NCBI GenBank assembly: GCA_013298775.1
Contig: JAAFIV010000013.1
Location: 1-64,000, forward strand
DNA length: 64,000 bases
Direction: 5' to 3'
Source of the DNA: Ignavibacteria bacterium
GTDB taxonomy: Bacteria > Bacteroidota > Ignavibacteria > Kapaibacteriales > UBA4661
The notes beneath the pieces were generated by a model. It had not been told where the DNA came from, made no database searches, and saw nothing but the letters and a program-made list of their open reading frames with translations. A program made the translations under genes and the position numbers. Shown here piece by piece: positions 1 to 8,193 of this stretch (within the stretch, counting starts at the first letter, position 1; each line of letters opens with the position of its first letter).

Positions 1-120
1 CTCGAACTCTTCCGCGTAAAACACAAAGTATCAACACTTTACCACATACGTTCCGTGTTGTTTAATCAACCTATTCCTCTGCAAATGGCGTGGAATCTTA
101 ACCCAAGACTCTTTGCGTAA
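1..120 (+). CDS. 3' end of an unidentified gene entering from the left
   Basis: Frame 1 is open from the first base to a TAA at 118-120 and gives 39 residues ending in PLQMAWNLNPRLFA. Codon choice resembles that of the neighbouring genes, and the aromatic/hydrophobic end would suit the last strand of an envelope or secreted protein, but I cannot name a family. It converges with the Uma2 gene that ends at 157. The alternative is non-coding sequence open by chance, which 40 codons cannot exclude. Confidence 0.4.
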   Translation, partial: LELFRVKHKVSTLYHIRSVLFNQPIPLQMAWNLNPRLFA

Positions 121-156
121 CTTCAGGGATAGTACAAGGAAATTCGACACGAAACA

Positions 157-681
157 TTACTCGAATACTTCCTCAAGCGGCACTTCAATACCAACAACGT
201 CGTCGCGCACCAAGCCTGTACTAAAGGTTTGCGGCTTCGCGCCTGGATGAAGCACGGAAACAATCTGCAATTCTGGCTGCACAATCCAGCACGATTTGAT
301 GCCTTGTGCGAAGTATTTCTGCACTTTCTTATTGATTTCGCGGAGTGTTTGCGAGGGCGAAATAATTTCCACTGCCAAAAGTGGTGGCTCTGCAACAGCC
401 GCAGGGTCTTCCGCGCCCCATTCGATGGCGTAGTACGGATACACGGAAATATCGGGAACGGCGGTTTTATCGCCTAGTTCGATGGTTAGTTCTGGAAAAA
501 TCACAAACTTCCGCTGATAACGTACTTTTAAGGCGGCAGATAAATTCATTTGTGTAAGGCTATGTTGCTGTGTTGGCATAGGTTTTCCGCGTTCTAATTC
601 ATACTCAGAAAGCTCGCTTACCGACTTGCGAAAGGCAAGGTTGGCTTCGATATCCAGTTCCAATGCGGTTTCCATAGACAT
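157..681 (-). CDS. Uma2 family putative endonuclease
   Basis: This is a Uma2-type protein with the PD-(D/E)XK nuclease fold, a family of unknown physiological role that is highly expanded in Cyanobacteria and some FCB bacteria. Visible core: PDISVYP (Asp about 77), VEIISPS (Glu about 105) followed by a Lys pair near 118-119, then a CWIVQP strand matching the usual YWIVDP. I chose the ATG at 681 (MSMETALEL); a second ATG is at 675, and longer starts add only an unlikely leader. At about 174 residues it is close to the family's usual 180-200. It is one of three Uma2 genes in the window. The family is clear; substrate and role are unknown. Confidence 0.85.
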   Translation of the reverse strand: MSMETALELDIEANLAFRKSVSELSEYELERGKPMPTQQHSLTQMNLSAALKVRYQRKFVIFPELTIELGDKTAVPDISVYPYYAIEWGAEDPAAVAEPPLLAVEIISPSQTLREINKKVQKYFAQGIKSCWIVQPELQIVSVLHPGAKPQTFSTGLVRDDVVGIEVPLEEVFE

Positions 682-899
682 TTTTCGCAAAAATTGAACA
701 AAACAGATGTGGGTAAAATGCACATTTTTTCACAGACGGCAAAAACAAAAACATACCGTAAATACTGGGCTTGCGGCGTTTTTTGCTCCTGGCAAACATC
801 AACAATCCGCACCATCGCCGCATAAAGACTTGCAGAAATCACGGGAAAATGCCATGTTGCGCCCTGTAACCGTCTTTTTCTCAACTTCGTCGTTGTTGT

Positions 900-1979
900 A
901 TGAATCGTCGCACATTTGCACAATCGCTTGGCTCGGCAGGATTGCTGGGAGCCGCATCCATGCTTGCTTCATCGCAAACTAGTCTTGCGGCAGTTCAGCA
1001 AAATCCTTCTCCCAATATTTCCGAAAAACGCCTCTTCCCGCCCGCGCTCCCGCCCGCGCTGAAATCAGGCATGAAAGTTGGCATTCCCGCACCAGCAAGC
1101 GGCGTTGCGAAAGAAGACTTCGAGAAAAAAGTAAAAGCATTTGCCACCGCGCTTGAATCCATCGGGCTTGTGCCAGTTTTGGCAAAATCGCTCGTCACGA
1201 CAAACAGCTATCTTGCTGCTCCCGACGAGGTGCGAGCGCAGGAATTTATGGAGTTTGTGAAAAATCCTGATATTGGCGCAATCATCTGTGTTCGCGGCGG
1301 CTACGGCGTTATGCGCATTTTGCCTATGATAGATTTTGCCGCACTTCAGCAAAATCCCAAGCTCATTTCTGGCTTCAGCGACCACACCGCGCTTGTGAAC
1401 ACGATTTACCAACGCTGCAATCTCGTGGCTTTTCACGGACCAATGGCGGCAGCGGAGTTCGATGATTTCACGCGCCAATGGTTTTTACCGCTCGTCTATC
1501 CCGAACTCACCAAGCAAGCAAAATATGAGGCTATCAGCTACACCGATGCAACGAAGCTGACAACAATTGCACCCGGAAAAGCGCGTGGACGCATCGTTGG
1601 CGGGAATCTGACCATGATTACCGCGCTCATGGGAACGCCCTACGACATCAACACCGAAGGCGCGATATTGTTTCTGGAAGATGTTGGCGAAGCGGCGTAT
1701 AAAATTGACCGAATGCTTACCCAAATGTGGCTTGCAGGCAAGCTCCAAAGCTGTGCGGGGATTGTTCTGGGACAATTCACGGAAGGAAAAGATGCTGGCT
1801 ACGCAACAACCGTCGAGGAAACCCTGCGTTCACGCCTCGCGCCACTTAAAATCCCTGTTCTCGGCAATTTCCCGCTCGGACACGTGAGAGAAAAATTTAC
1901 CATGCCGATAGGAGTTCTGGCAGAATTGGACGCGGACAATAAAAAATTCACCCTGCTTGAGCCATCGGTAAAATACTGA
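900..1979 (+). CDS. LD-carboxypeptidase (peptidase S66), Tat-type signal
   Basis: This is a serine LD-carboxypeptidase of the LdcA/MccF family, which removes the terminal D-Ala from murein tetrapeptides during peptidoglycan recycling. The conserved blocks are present: RGGYGVMRILPMID (132-145), nucleophile Ser160 in GFSDHT, FHGPM (178-182), Glu260 in FLEDVGE and His328 in GHVREK, giving the Ser-Glu-His triad of the family. The N-terminus has NRRTFAQSLG followed by a hydrophobic stretch and an Ala-rich end near residue 30. That looks like a Tat signal, so the enzyme is probably periplasmic, unlike cytosolic E. coli LdcA. A palindrome directly after the stop probably ends transcription. Confidence 0.88.
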   Translation: MNRRTFAQSLGSAGLLGAASMLASSQTSLAAVQQNPSPNISEKRLFPPALPPALKSGMKVGIPAPASGVAKEDFEKKVKAFATALESIGLVPVLAKSLVTTNSYLAAPDEVRAQEFMEFVKNPDIGAIICVRGGYGVMRILPMIDFAALQQNPKLISGFSDHTALVNTIYQRCNLVAFHGPMAAAEFDDFTRQWFLPLVYPELTKQAKYEAISYTDATKLTTIAPGKARGRIVGGNLTMITALMGTPYDINTEGAILFLEDVGEAAYKIDRMLTQMWLAGKLQSCAGIVLGQFTEGKDAGYATTVEETLRSRLAPLKIPVLGNFPLGHVREKFTMPIGVLAELDADNKKFTLLEPSVKY

Positions 1980-1980
1980 G

Positions 1981-2046
1981 GAAAGGATGAAATCTGAGGG
2001 CTGAGGGAGGAAACTTCCTGCTTTCATCCTTCAGATTTCATCCTTC
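1981..2046. terminator. Palindrome between convergent genes
   Basis: AAGGATGAAATCTGA (1983-1997) is exactly complementary to TCAGATTTCATCCTT (2031-2045). The 33-base spacer itself holds a smaller GGAGGAAACTTCCT palindrome. It lies directly behind the LD-carboxypeptidase stop and overlaps the end of the convergent DUF5522 gene, so it could stop transcription from both sides. A T-run is weak (TTTCTT at 2051-2056). A related palindrome with the same TTCAGATTTCATCCTTCA string lies at 59668-59757, so this is also a dispersed repeat. Confidence 0.5.
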
Positions 2047-2266
2047 ATCCTTTCTTATACCCGTAAGCGCAATGGCGGCAACCAGACTTGCAGCAATAGC
2101 CGCGAGCCTCGTGTTTAAGCTGTGTAAAGACGATGTAGCCCGTTGCGGGGTCGCGGTAGTAGGTATCGTTGCGGGCGCAGGCTTCGGTGTGAAGGCGCGT
2201 AACGAGGGCATGATATTCGTCGGAGTGAACATCGTAGCGAGTTTCAGGCGAAAGAATGTCGAGCAT
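2045..2266 (-). CDS. DUF5522 family small protein
   Basis: This small protein of about 73 residues ends in RGYCCKSGCRHCAYGYKKG, the cysteine-rich signature of DUF5522. The upstream YYRDPATGYIVFTQLKHEARG also fits the family pattern. Four closely spaced cysteines suggest zinc or another metal, but no function is established. I chose the ATG at 2266 (MLDILSPETRYD); an upstream ATG at 2320 would add 18 residues with no family match. The opposite strand carries a longer open frame that I regard as a shadow. Confidence 0.8.
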   Translation of the reverse strand: MLDILSPETRYDVHSDEYHALVTRLHTEACARNDTYYRDPATGYIVFTQLKHEARGYCCKSGCRHCAYGYKKG

Positions 2267-2544
2267 CTGGAAAGAAAATTGCGGAAGACAAAGGCAAAAA
2301 CGTGTCATTGTGAAGGGCAAATCTACAAGGAATTTCAGGAAAACACAACATCAAAACCCAGTATCAATGCGGTGAACGCAAAGAAAAGTAGAAAAAATCC
2401 TTGCAGGATGCGGATTCTTTTGGAGAAATCAGGGCAAATTTTACTATATTGCGAATTGCTGTGGAGCAACAAAGGCATAAATGCTATGCCCCACACTGTT
2501 CTCCTTAACAGCTTCGTTTACAAGCTCACCAAACACAATACGCT

Positions 2545-3111
2545 ATGAAAATGTCTCGTCTGTACGTGATTGCAGGAATGATTGGCGCAGCCGCTTTATC
2601 GCGTGCGCTCCCACATCCGCCGAACTTTGCTCCAATGAATGCAATGGCACTTTTTGCTGGTGCGTACTTGGCGGACAGAAAAACATTTGCAATTATCGTA
2701 CCACTTTTGGCAATGCTTCTCAGCGATACGCTCCTCCACATACTGACGGGCTGGGGCTTTCACGCTGATATGTGGATTGTGTATGGCACAATTGCAATTA
2801 TTACCGTGCTAGGTTTTCGCTTACAGAACGAGCAGAATGGTGAACAGCGTTCAACGGCAAAATTGATTGGTTTTTCTGTACTTGCGTCGGTTCTGTTCTT
2901 CATCGTAACGAATGCTCTTCCCTTTGCAGTACACGGAATGTACGGAATGTATCCGCGTACATGGGATGGCTTGATTGCTTGCTTTGTGGCTGCAATTCCC
3001 TTCTTCCAAAACGCTCTTTTGGGCGACCTTGTGTTTACTGCCGTTCTTTTTGGTGGCTTCGCGCTTGCACAGCGCACCGTCCCAAGCCTTCGCGCAGAAC
3101 TCACCGCTTAA
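2545..3111 (+). CDS. DUF6580 family membrane protein
   Basis: This 188-residue integral membrane protein has about five hydrophobic segments. The early ALPHPPNFAPMNAMALFAGAYL block matches the conserved N-terminal motif of DUF6580, a family annotated as putative transport proteins resembling ECF-type substrate-binding (S) components. No ECF ATPase or T component is nearby, so the substrate cannot be inferred. The ATG at 2545 is used; MSRLYVIAG at 2551 is an equally possible start. The 225-bp upstream region shows no riboswitch that I can recognise. Confidence 0.75.
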   Translation: MKMSRLYVIAGMIGAAALSRALPHPPNFAPMNAMALFAGAYLADRKTFAIIVPLLAMLLSDTLLHILTGWGFHADMWIVYGTIAIITVLGFRLQNEQNGEQRSTAKLIGFSVLASVLFFIVTNALPFAVHGMYGMYPRTWDGLIACFVAAIPFFQNALLGDLVFTAVLFGGFALAQRTVPSLRAELTA

Positions 3112-3209
3112 AATTCGCAGCACGTTTTTTTTAAGCGCAAAACATTACAACATCTTGAAAATTAACAACATTCTTTGTCTTTTCGACTTCATAAAGTAGG
3201 AGTATTTGT

Positions 3210-4220
3210 ATGGCGACATTACGATTTGGCAACCGAGAATTTGAAAGCTCACAAGCCGCGTTGATTCGTGATATTGACCTTGCGAACAACGGTCTTTCGG
3301 TGCTTCCATCGGAAATCGGGTATTTGACGAATCTGCATGGTCTCGACCTCACCGACAACGCGCTCACCTTCCTTCCGCCGGAAATCGGCAAACTGACGGG
3401 CTTGCAAGAACTCTTGCTCGGCGGTAACGAACTTTCCGCACTTCCGCCAGAAATCGCATTGCTGACGGGCATTCAAGTTTTGAACTTGCATGGGAATAAA
3501 TTACGCTATTTGCCGAGCGAAATCGCGCTTTTGACTAACATTCAAGAGCTGGATTTACACGACAATCGTCTTCGTACCTTGCCGAGCGAGATTGGCTTTA
3601 TGGTGCATTTGCGTAAATTGGACTTGTCTTCCAACAATCTCCAAACCTTACCAAGCGAAATTGCAAACCTCCGCAACCTGCGCCAAATCTCGATTGCAAA
3701 CAATCCTGATTTGGATTTCAGCGACGCGCTCACCAAACTTGCAAAATTGCCGAACCTCCGCACCCTCATCATTGATGAAAACAGCCTCAATTTCCTTCCA
3801 AAAGAAATTGGTCAATTCATCAATTTGGATGTCCTTTCTGCCAAGCAGAATAACATCAACTACTTACCAGCAGACATCGGCAGCTTAACGCACCTAACCA
3901 CGCTGGATGTGAGCGAAAACAACCTGACCTCGCTTCCAAAGGAAATCGGCAGCATGGCAAACTTGCACTATCTCCACCTCAGCCACAACAAACTGACCAC
4001 TGTACCTGATGAAATCGGTCAGTTGCAAGGTTTGCAAGTGCTGAGTTTGAATAGCAACCGCATTGAGGGACTTCCCACCGATATTGGTCGCTTGCGCAAT
4101 TTGCACACACTCGACTTACTGGATAATAAAATTCTCAAGAAAAACAAAGATGAGCGTTTGAAAATCAAGCGTCTCTTGCCGAATAGCGATATTTCATGGC
4201 TCAGTTTGCAAGACGACTAG
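3210..4220 (+). CDS. Cytosolic leucine-rich repeat protein
   Basis: The protein is almost entirely leucine-rich repeats: about 13 units of 23 residues with consensus LxxLDLxxNxLxxLPxEIGxLxn, from about residue 17 to 315, ending in a short charged tail. There is no signal peptide, membrane segment, kinase, Roc/COR or TIR domain, so it is probably a soluble solenoid for protein-protein contact, similar to the bacterial LPxEI (plant-intracellular-like) LRR class. One unit near residues 160-185 is irregular (NNPDLDFSDALTKLAKLPN, 26 residues). TAGGAG at 3197-3202 is a reasonable ribosome site and supports the start. A strong hairpin follows. The ligand is unknown. Confidence 0.85.
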   Translation: MATLRFGNREFESSQAALIRDIDLANNGLSVLPSEIGYLTNLHGLDLTDNALTFLPPEIGKLTGLQELLLGGNELSALPPEIALLTGIQVLNLHGNKLRYLPSEIALLTNIQELDLHDNRLRTLPSEIGFMVHLRKLDLSSNNLQTLPSEIANLRNLRQISIANNPDLDFSDALTKLAKLPNLRTLIIDENSLNFLPKEIGQFINLDVLSAKQNNINYLPADIGSLTHLTTLDVSENNLTSLPKEIGSMANLHYLHLSHNKLTTVPDEIGQLQGLQVLSLNSNRIEGLPTDIGRLRNLHTLDLLDNKILKKNKDERLKIKRLLPNSDISWLSLQDD

Positions 4221-4250
4221 TCTTCAAGCTCTTCCAAAGCAATACAATAA

Positions 4251-4291
4251 AAAAGAGGCAAATTTTTCTTCTGAAAAATTTGCCTCTTTTT
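4251..4291. terminator. Perfect 18-bp bidirectional terminator
   Basis: Bases 4251-4268 and 4273-4290 form a perfect 18-bp stem with a 4-base loop. T-runs follow on both strands (TTTTT on plus, TTTTTTATT on minus). It ends the LRR gene from the left and can also stop transcription of the minus-strand gene at 4421-4840. Confidence 0.9.
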
Positions 4292-4310
4292 GTTGCTCCC
4301 CATCTTCACG

Positions 4311-4411
4311 TCGGGCGGCTGAGGAGTGCGTGAACGCTGCCGTCCGGCGGGTGAGTCGCCCGCACAGCACTCGGATACTGCACTTGTGATAACAGCCGCT
4401 TCGGCGCGAAA
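4311..4411. repeat. Family A palindromic repeat, copy 1
   Basis: This copy begins GGGCGGCTGAGGAGTGCGTG, passes through AACGCTGCCGTCCGGCGGGT and ends TACTGCACTTGTGATAACAG followed by CCGC. Related copies lie at 7071, 40521 and 53914. In the complete copies the centre is a GC-rich hairpin (GCCGTCCGGCGGGTG against CACCCGCCGGACGGC). Here the right arm is degenerate. It lies downstream of the terminator and just before the end of the minus-strand gene at 4421. Confidence 0.8.
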
Positions 4412-4420
4412 GACCATCAG

Positions 4421-4840
4421 TTACCCTTTTTCTTTATTCCTGAGCGTCGCCATAAAAACCTCCGTACCTTTGCTAAGGGCAGAAATCGTCGCGGAAACCT
4501 GCACAAGCGGCTGAATAATTCCTGTTTGAAGATGAATGCGCAAACGGCGTAATTGCTGCGTGAGAGCCTCAATTTCTCCAAAAATTCCCTCCGAAGAATT
4601 CATGTCTGATTGCAGCTTGTTGGTCATCAGTGCTATATCGCGGGAAATATCTTCAAAATTTTTCAGCATTCCCAAAATGCGCGTCCGAATCTCTGCAATT
4701 TCTTTTGGTAAGTGCTGTGTTGTCTCGGAAAATGCCTTCATTCCTTTGCGAACATCGCGCAGCGTAACAATCCCGTAAATACAAAGCGCACCAAGACTTA
4801 TCGCCGCAAATATTTGTGCCAATTCTTTCAAAACATCCAT
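4421..4840 (-). CDS. Small membrane-anchored coiled-coil protein (DUF948-like)
   Basis: This protein of 139 residues has one N-terminal membrane segment (about 8-27, IFAAISLGALCIYGIVTL). A long amphipathic helical region follows, rich in Glu, Leu and Lys, with a heptad-like pattern to about residue 115. This resembles DUF948-type proteins, which often sit beside YtxH genes as here. It is probably an envelope or membrane-organising stress protein; no catalytic residues are visible. It lies about 190 bp downstream of ytxH on the same strand, with a terminator between them, so it is probably transcribed separately. Confidence 0.6.
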   Translation of the reverse strand: MDVLKELAQIFAAISLGALCIYGIVTLRDVRKGMKAFSETTQHLPKEIAEIRTRILGMLKNFEDISRDIALMTNKLQSDMNSSEGIFGEIEALTQQLRRLRIHLQTGIIQPLVQVSATISALSKGTEVFMATLRNKEKG

Positions 4841-4950
4841 GACAACCCTTTACACACGTCAATAAAAACAGTACAAAAATCAGATAAGTGTATATGAAAA
4901 GACCCGCGCAAACACATCTTTACAAGCGTTTGAACGGGCGGCAATATACA

Positions 4951-4981
4951 AAAAAAATGGCAAGGAATACACTTCCTTGCC
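4951..4981 (-). terminator. Intrinsic terminator of the YtxH gene
   Basis: GGCAAGGAA (4959-4967) and TTCCTTGCC (4973-4981) form a 9-bp stem with a 5-base loop. Read on the minus strand it is followed by eight T residues, the standard form of a rho-independent terminator, 45 bp after the YtxH stop. Confidence 0.85.
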
Positions 4982-5026
4982 TAGAAATCTCAACTCTTTT
5001 GGTGTTTCGCTTTTGGAAGCAATAGC

Positions 5027-5458
5027 TTACAGAACGTCGCTCTTCGCTCGCGTAATTTCACGCTGAAATGCCTCAGAGCCAGCCTGTGCTGCTTCTTGCA
5101 AACGACCGATATTGTCTTTAATTGAGCCTTGTGCTGTGCCAATACGTGAACGTGCGTCGCTCATCAAGGTTTCTGCTTCATTCAAGAGCGAACCCGCTTG
5201 CTGACGAGCTGTGCGCACCAATTCATCGGCGCGGACTTTGCCTTCATTCACGTAGTCGCCCATGCGTCCGGATTGTTCTTTCGCAAATTCGCTTGCGCGG
5301 TCGTAAAATTCGCCGCCGCGCTCTGCAATATCGCGGCGCATTTCTTTTCCTGTTTTCGGAGCCAATAAAAGCGCAATCGCAGCCCCAACTGCGCCACCGA
5401 TAATCATACCGATTGCTAAACCTTTTGAGTAGCCGCCGTTTTCAGAGTTCTGAGACAT
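5027..5458 (-). CDS. YtxH domain-containing protein
   Basis: This is a 143-residue protein of the YtxH/general-stress family. The N-terminal glycine-rich membrane segment is followed by the family signature ALLLAPKTGKEMRRDIAERG (about residues 29-48). An Ala/Glu/Arg-rich helical tail follows, which probably forms an elongated or coiled-coil domain. The family is membrane-anchored and induced by stress in Bacillus, but its molecular role is not known. It is followed by its own terminator. Confidence 0.85.
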   Translation of the reverse strand: MSQNSENGGYSKGLAIGMIIGGAVGAAIALLLAPKTGKEMRRDIAERGGEFYDRASEFAKEQSGRMGDYVNEGKVRADELVRTARQQAGSLLNEAETLMSDARSRIGTAQGSIKDNIGRLQEAAQAGSEAFQREITRAKSDVL

Positions 5459-5528
5459 ATAGTTTAAGTATATGAAAGTGAAACAAAAGTAGAACAGTAT
5501 TTATTTCATTTAATTTTCATGTAAAGAT

Positions 5529-6029
5529 TTATTTACATGAAAGAATCCAATCCGAAATCTCGCGTACCGCACCGTCGCCACCATTCTTTGTGCAAAGCAC
5601 ATCGCTGATTTCGCGCACCTTTGCGACAGCATTCGCGGGACAGGCAACAATTCCAGCAAGCTGCATCGCGGGAATGTCGTTCACGTCATCGCCAATATAG
5701 AGTGTTTCTTCGAGCGAAATGTTTAATGCCGTACAAAGTTCTCGCAAAGCCAAGGCTTTATCATGTGCGCCTGAAACAACGTGCTGAATACCGAGCTTTT
5801 GAGCGCGAGCCGCCGCAAAAGAGCTTGTCTCCGTCGTCATGAGTGCAACTTGTATGCCAGAATCCATCAGAAGACGCAATCCCATACCATCATGCGCTGA
5901 AAACCGCTTCATTACTTCACCGTCGGGTCCGTAGTACATTCCGCCATCGGTCAAGGTGCCATCTACATCTGAGACGACAAGGCGAATCTGTGTGCATTTT
6001 TGAGACAACAGCGAAGAACTCTGCAGCAT
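5529..6029 (-). CDS. kdsC: 3-deoxy-D-manno-octulosonate 8-phosphate phosphatase
   Basis: This HAD-superfamily phosphatase of the KdsC subfamily hydrolyses Kdo-8-phosphate to Kdo for the LPS inner core. Visible motifs: DVDGTLTDG (nucleophile Asp21 and Asp23), MTTETSS as motif II, the AHDKALAL lysine, GDDVNDIPAM as motif III, and the C-terminal GGDGAVREISDWIL typical of tetrameric KdsC. The 166-residue length fits, since the subfamily lacks a large cap. Motif II reads TTETSS where TGRxS is common, a small deviation. No other Kdo gene is adjacent. The related sialic-acid-type phosphatases cannot be fully excluded from sequence alone. Confidence 0.85.
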   Translation of the reverse strand: MLQSSSLLSQKCTQIRLVVSDVDGTLTDGGMYYGPDGEVMKRFSAHDGMGLRLLMDSGIQVALMTTETSSFAAARAQKLGIQHVVSGAHDKALALRELCTALNISLEETLYIGDDVNDIPAMQLAGIVACPANAVAKVREISDVLCTKNGGDGAVREISDWILSCK

Positions 6030-6136
6030 GAGACAAGAATTTTGTAGATTTACGCGACAACCAACATTTCGCTTACCACGACAATCTACGAATTCTTTCC
6101 ATAAGAACAGTATAAAATTAAAGGAAGAAACCTAAA

Positions 6137-7042
6137 ATGCAGGAAACAACCCCAACATCCGTAAGCACTTCCCTCCCACAGAAACAATACTGGAATCTCA
6201 CCTACACCATTCCCGAAGAGCAGTACGAAGCCGCTTACACCGCGCTTGCTTTTGAAGACCACATCGGCATCACGGAAGGCTTAGACGAATTAACTATATG
6301 TTACATATCAGAGAATAATTTTTCAGTTGAAAACAAAATAAATCATATAAACAAAAATTTCACTGAATTAAATATACAATTTACTTTATCACATAAAGAT
6401 TTAATTACTGAAAAAAATTGGAACAAAGAGTGGGAAGATAGCATAGAACCTATTCATATAAACGAAAATCTCATTATTACACCTTCATGGAAACGCGATT
6501 CGGTCAATGCACCGCTCGTTGTCATTATTGACCCGCAAATGTCGTTTGGCTCAGGGCATCACGAAACAACGCACCAAATGGCGGCGTTAGTGCAGGAATG
6601 TACGCAGCAGGGCGCGACGTGGATTGATGCTGGTACAGGAACAGGCTTATTGGCTATCTTAGCGGTCTATTGCGGCGCGAAACACGTTTTTGCCTTTGAT
6701 AACGACGAATGGTCGGTGCTGAATACGAAAGAAAATATCGAACGCAACACCGCTCTTCCCCAAGATAGCATCCGCATTGAGCAGGCAGACGTGTTTACGG
6801 TAGAATTGCCGCCCGCACAAGGAATTGCGGCAAATCTGCACAAAAATTTAATTAAACCGAATCTTACGCGATTCTACAATGCCCTTGCGCCAAATTCTCC
6901 ACACCCCGCACATCTCCTTGTGTCAGGGATTTTGCGCTACGATGCGGATGATGTTATCGCAGAAGCTCTCAAGGTCGGCTTTCGGCATCAGGAAACACGT
7001 ACAAAGGGCGATTGGGTTGCGTTGCACTTTTGCAAAGAGTAA
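6137..7042 (+). CDS. prmA: Ribosomal protein L11 methyltransferase
   Basis: This SAM-dependent methyltransferase of the PrmA family trimethylates ribosomal protein L11. It has the usual N-terminal substrate-recognition domain with WNKEWEDS (95-102), then FGSGHHETT (137-145), SAM motif I DAGTGTGLLAI (164-174), an acidic residue near 188-190 and a final GDWVALHF strand. AGGAAG lies at a good distance before the ATG. Bases about 6295-6480 are strikingly AT-rich compared with the rest of the gene, although the reading frame and the conserved WNKEWE motif are kept. It is a single gene, not in an obvious operon. Confidence 0.88.
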   Translation: MQETTPTSVSTSLPQKQYWNLTYTIPEEQYEAAYTALAFEDHIGITEGLDELTICYISENNFSVENKINHINKNFTELNIQFTLSHKDLITEKNWNKEWEDSIEPIHINENLIITPSWKRDSVNAPLVVIIDPQMSFGSGHHETTHQMAALVQECTQQGATWIDAGTGTGLLAILAVYCGAKHVFAFDNDEWSVLNTKENIERNTALPQDSIRIEQADVFTVELPPAQGIAANLHKNLIKPNLTRFYNALAPNSPHPAHLLVSGILRYDADDVIAEALKVGFRHQETRTKGDWVALHFCKE

Positions 7043-7070
7043 CTACGACGCAACTTGGCTACGTCTTCCC

Positions 7071-7120
7071 GTCCGACGGCTGAGGAGTGCAAGAACGCTG
7101 CCGTCGCACGGGTTTCACGG
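7071..7120. repeat. Family A palindromic repeat, partial copy 2
   Basis: GACGGCTGAGGAGTGCAAGA followed by ACGCTGCCGTCGCACGGG matches the left arm of family A (4311, 40521, 53914). The right arm is missing. The remaining bases to 7170 show no gene. Confidence 0.7.
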
Positions 7121-7170
7121 CAAGGATAATGCTGTATCACCCAGTAGCTTTACCATAAAATTTCACTGCG

Positions 7171-7205
7171 AAACCCGTTCTGCCGTGAAGAAACGGTAGG
7201 ACGAT
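7171..7205. repeat. Family F short palindrome, copy 1
   Basis: AAACCCGTTCTGCCGTGAAG followed by AAACGGTAGGACG is a 35-bp imperfect hairpin. Other copies lie at 20031 (inside a gene), 38631 and 44273. It lies about 45 bp before the Ppx/GppA start. Confidence 0.75.
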
Positions 7206-7248
7206 GGCTATCCCAATACTTCAACACGTTTAATTCTTTCACAAACAA

Positions 7249-8193
7249 ATGACTTACGCAGCTTTTGATATTGGCACAAATACGTTTTTAATGGTCATTG
7301 GCACATATTCCAACAACGGTGAATGGACGATTCTTCACGACGCACACGCCATTGCCCGCTTAGGCGAAGGCGTTCAGCGCACAAAGCACATTTCGCGGGA
7401 GGCACTTGGACGTGCAGAAGCAATCGCACGAGAATACGCCGCACTTTGCCAGCAACACAAGGTACAGAGCGGCTATGGCGTAGCAACAAGCGCAGTACGC
7501 GATGCAGAAAATGGAATTGAAATTTGCGCACAACTTAGCTCCATCCTCGGCTTTGAAATACGACGTATTAGCGGCGAAGAAGAGGCGCGATTATCATTCA
7601 TTGGTTCATATGAAACAGATGAATTACAAACAGTGATTGATATTGGCGGAGGAAGCACAGAGTATGTAACAGGTGAAAATAATCATGTAAAAATGCGCAA
7701 AAGTTTACAAATGGGTGCAGTGCGATTGTCAGAACAATTCCTGCAATCAACGCTTCCGCTTTCACGGGAAAACGTAACGACAGCACGGCAGGAAATTCAG
7801 CAGCAATTACGCACACTGCCTCAAGCACAGCAGCGAAGCGAAGGAGCATCACCAGAAGCATTTGCCAGCGTTGTCGGGCGGATTGTCGGCGTAGGCGGAA
7901 CGTTTACCACGCTTGCGGCAATGGATTTGGGCTTGCAGGAATTTCACGGCGAGCGCGTTCATTGGCACACCTTATCGCTCGCCGCGATTTCGTCTATGAC
8001 TGAGTATTTATCACGCTCTTTCCTAGCAGAATTGCTCCAAAATCCCGCAATCCACCCACAACGTGCCGATATTCTTCCGGCAGGAGCATTGATTTTAGAA
8101 GAATCGTTGAAATTTTTCGGAGCGCAGGAATGCACCGTCAGCACACGTGGCTTGCGCTATGGGGTTTTGAAAAGCTGCGCACAAGAATCCTAA
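7249..8193 (+). CDS. Ppx/GppA family phosphatase
   Basis: This 314-residue protein has the actin/Hsp70-like fold of exopolyphosphatase/guanosine pentaphosphate phosphohydrolases. It starts AAFDIGTNTFLMVI (the phosphate-1 motif, usually DxGSNS), has SGEEEARLSF (about 105-115), the DIGGGSTEY phosphate-2 motif (about 130-138) and GVGGTFTTLAA near residue 224. The family degrades polyphosphate and/or pppGpp. The length matches the short two-domain form without a C-terminal HD domain. Substrate preference cannot be read from the sequence. It converges with the SDR gene, whose stop abuts its own. Confidence 0.87.
   Translation: MTYAAFDIGTNTFLMVIGTYSNNGEWTILHDAHAIARLGEGVQRTKHISREALGRAEAIAREYAALCQQHKVQSGYGVATSAVRDAENGIEICAQLSSILGFEIRRISGEEEARLSFIGSYETDELQTVIDIGGGSTEYVTGENNHVKMRKSLQMGAVRLSEQFLQSTLPLSRENVTTARQEIQQQLRTLPQAQQRSEGASPEAFASVVGRIVGVGGTFTTLAAMDLGLQEFHGERVHWHTLSLAAISSMTEYLSRSFLAELLQNPAIHPQRADILPAGALILEESLKFFGAQECTVSTRGLRYGVLKSCAQES

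Noticed and set aside
2320-2544. Upstream region of the DUF6580 gene checked for a vitamin riboswitch
   Set aside because: No cobalamin, thiamine or FMN riboswitch core that I can recognise is present.
2072-2548. A 158-codon plus-strand frame opposite DUF5522
   Set aside because: The opposite strand encodes the clear CCKSGCRHC motif; the plus frame has no recognisable domain and runs across the gap into the DUF6580 start.
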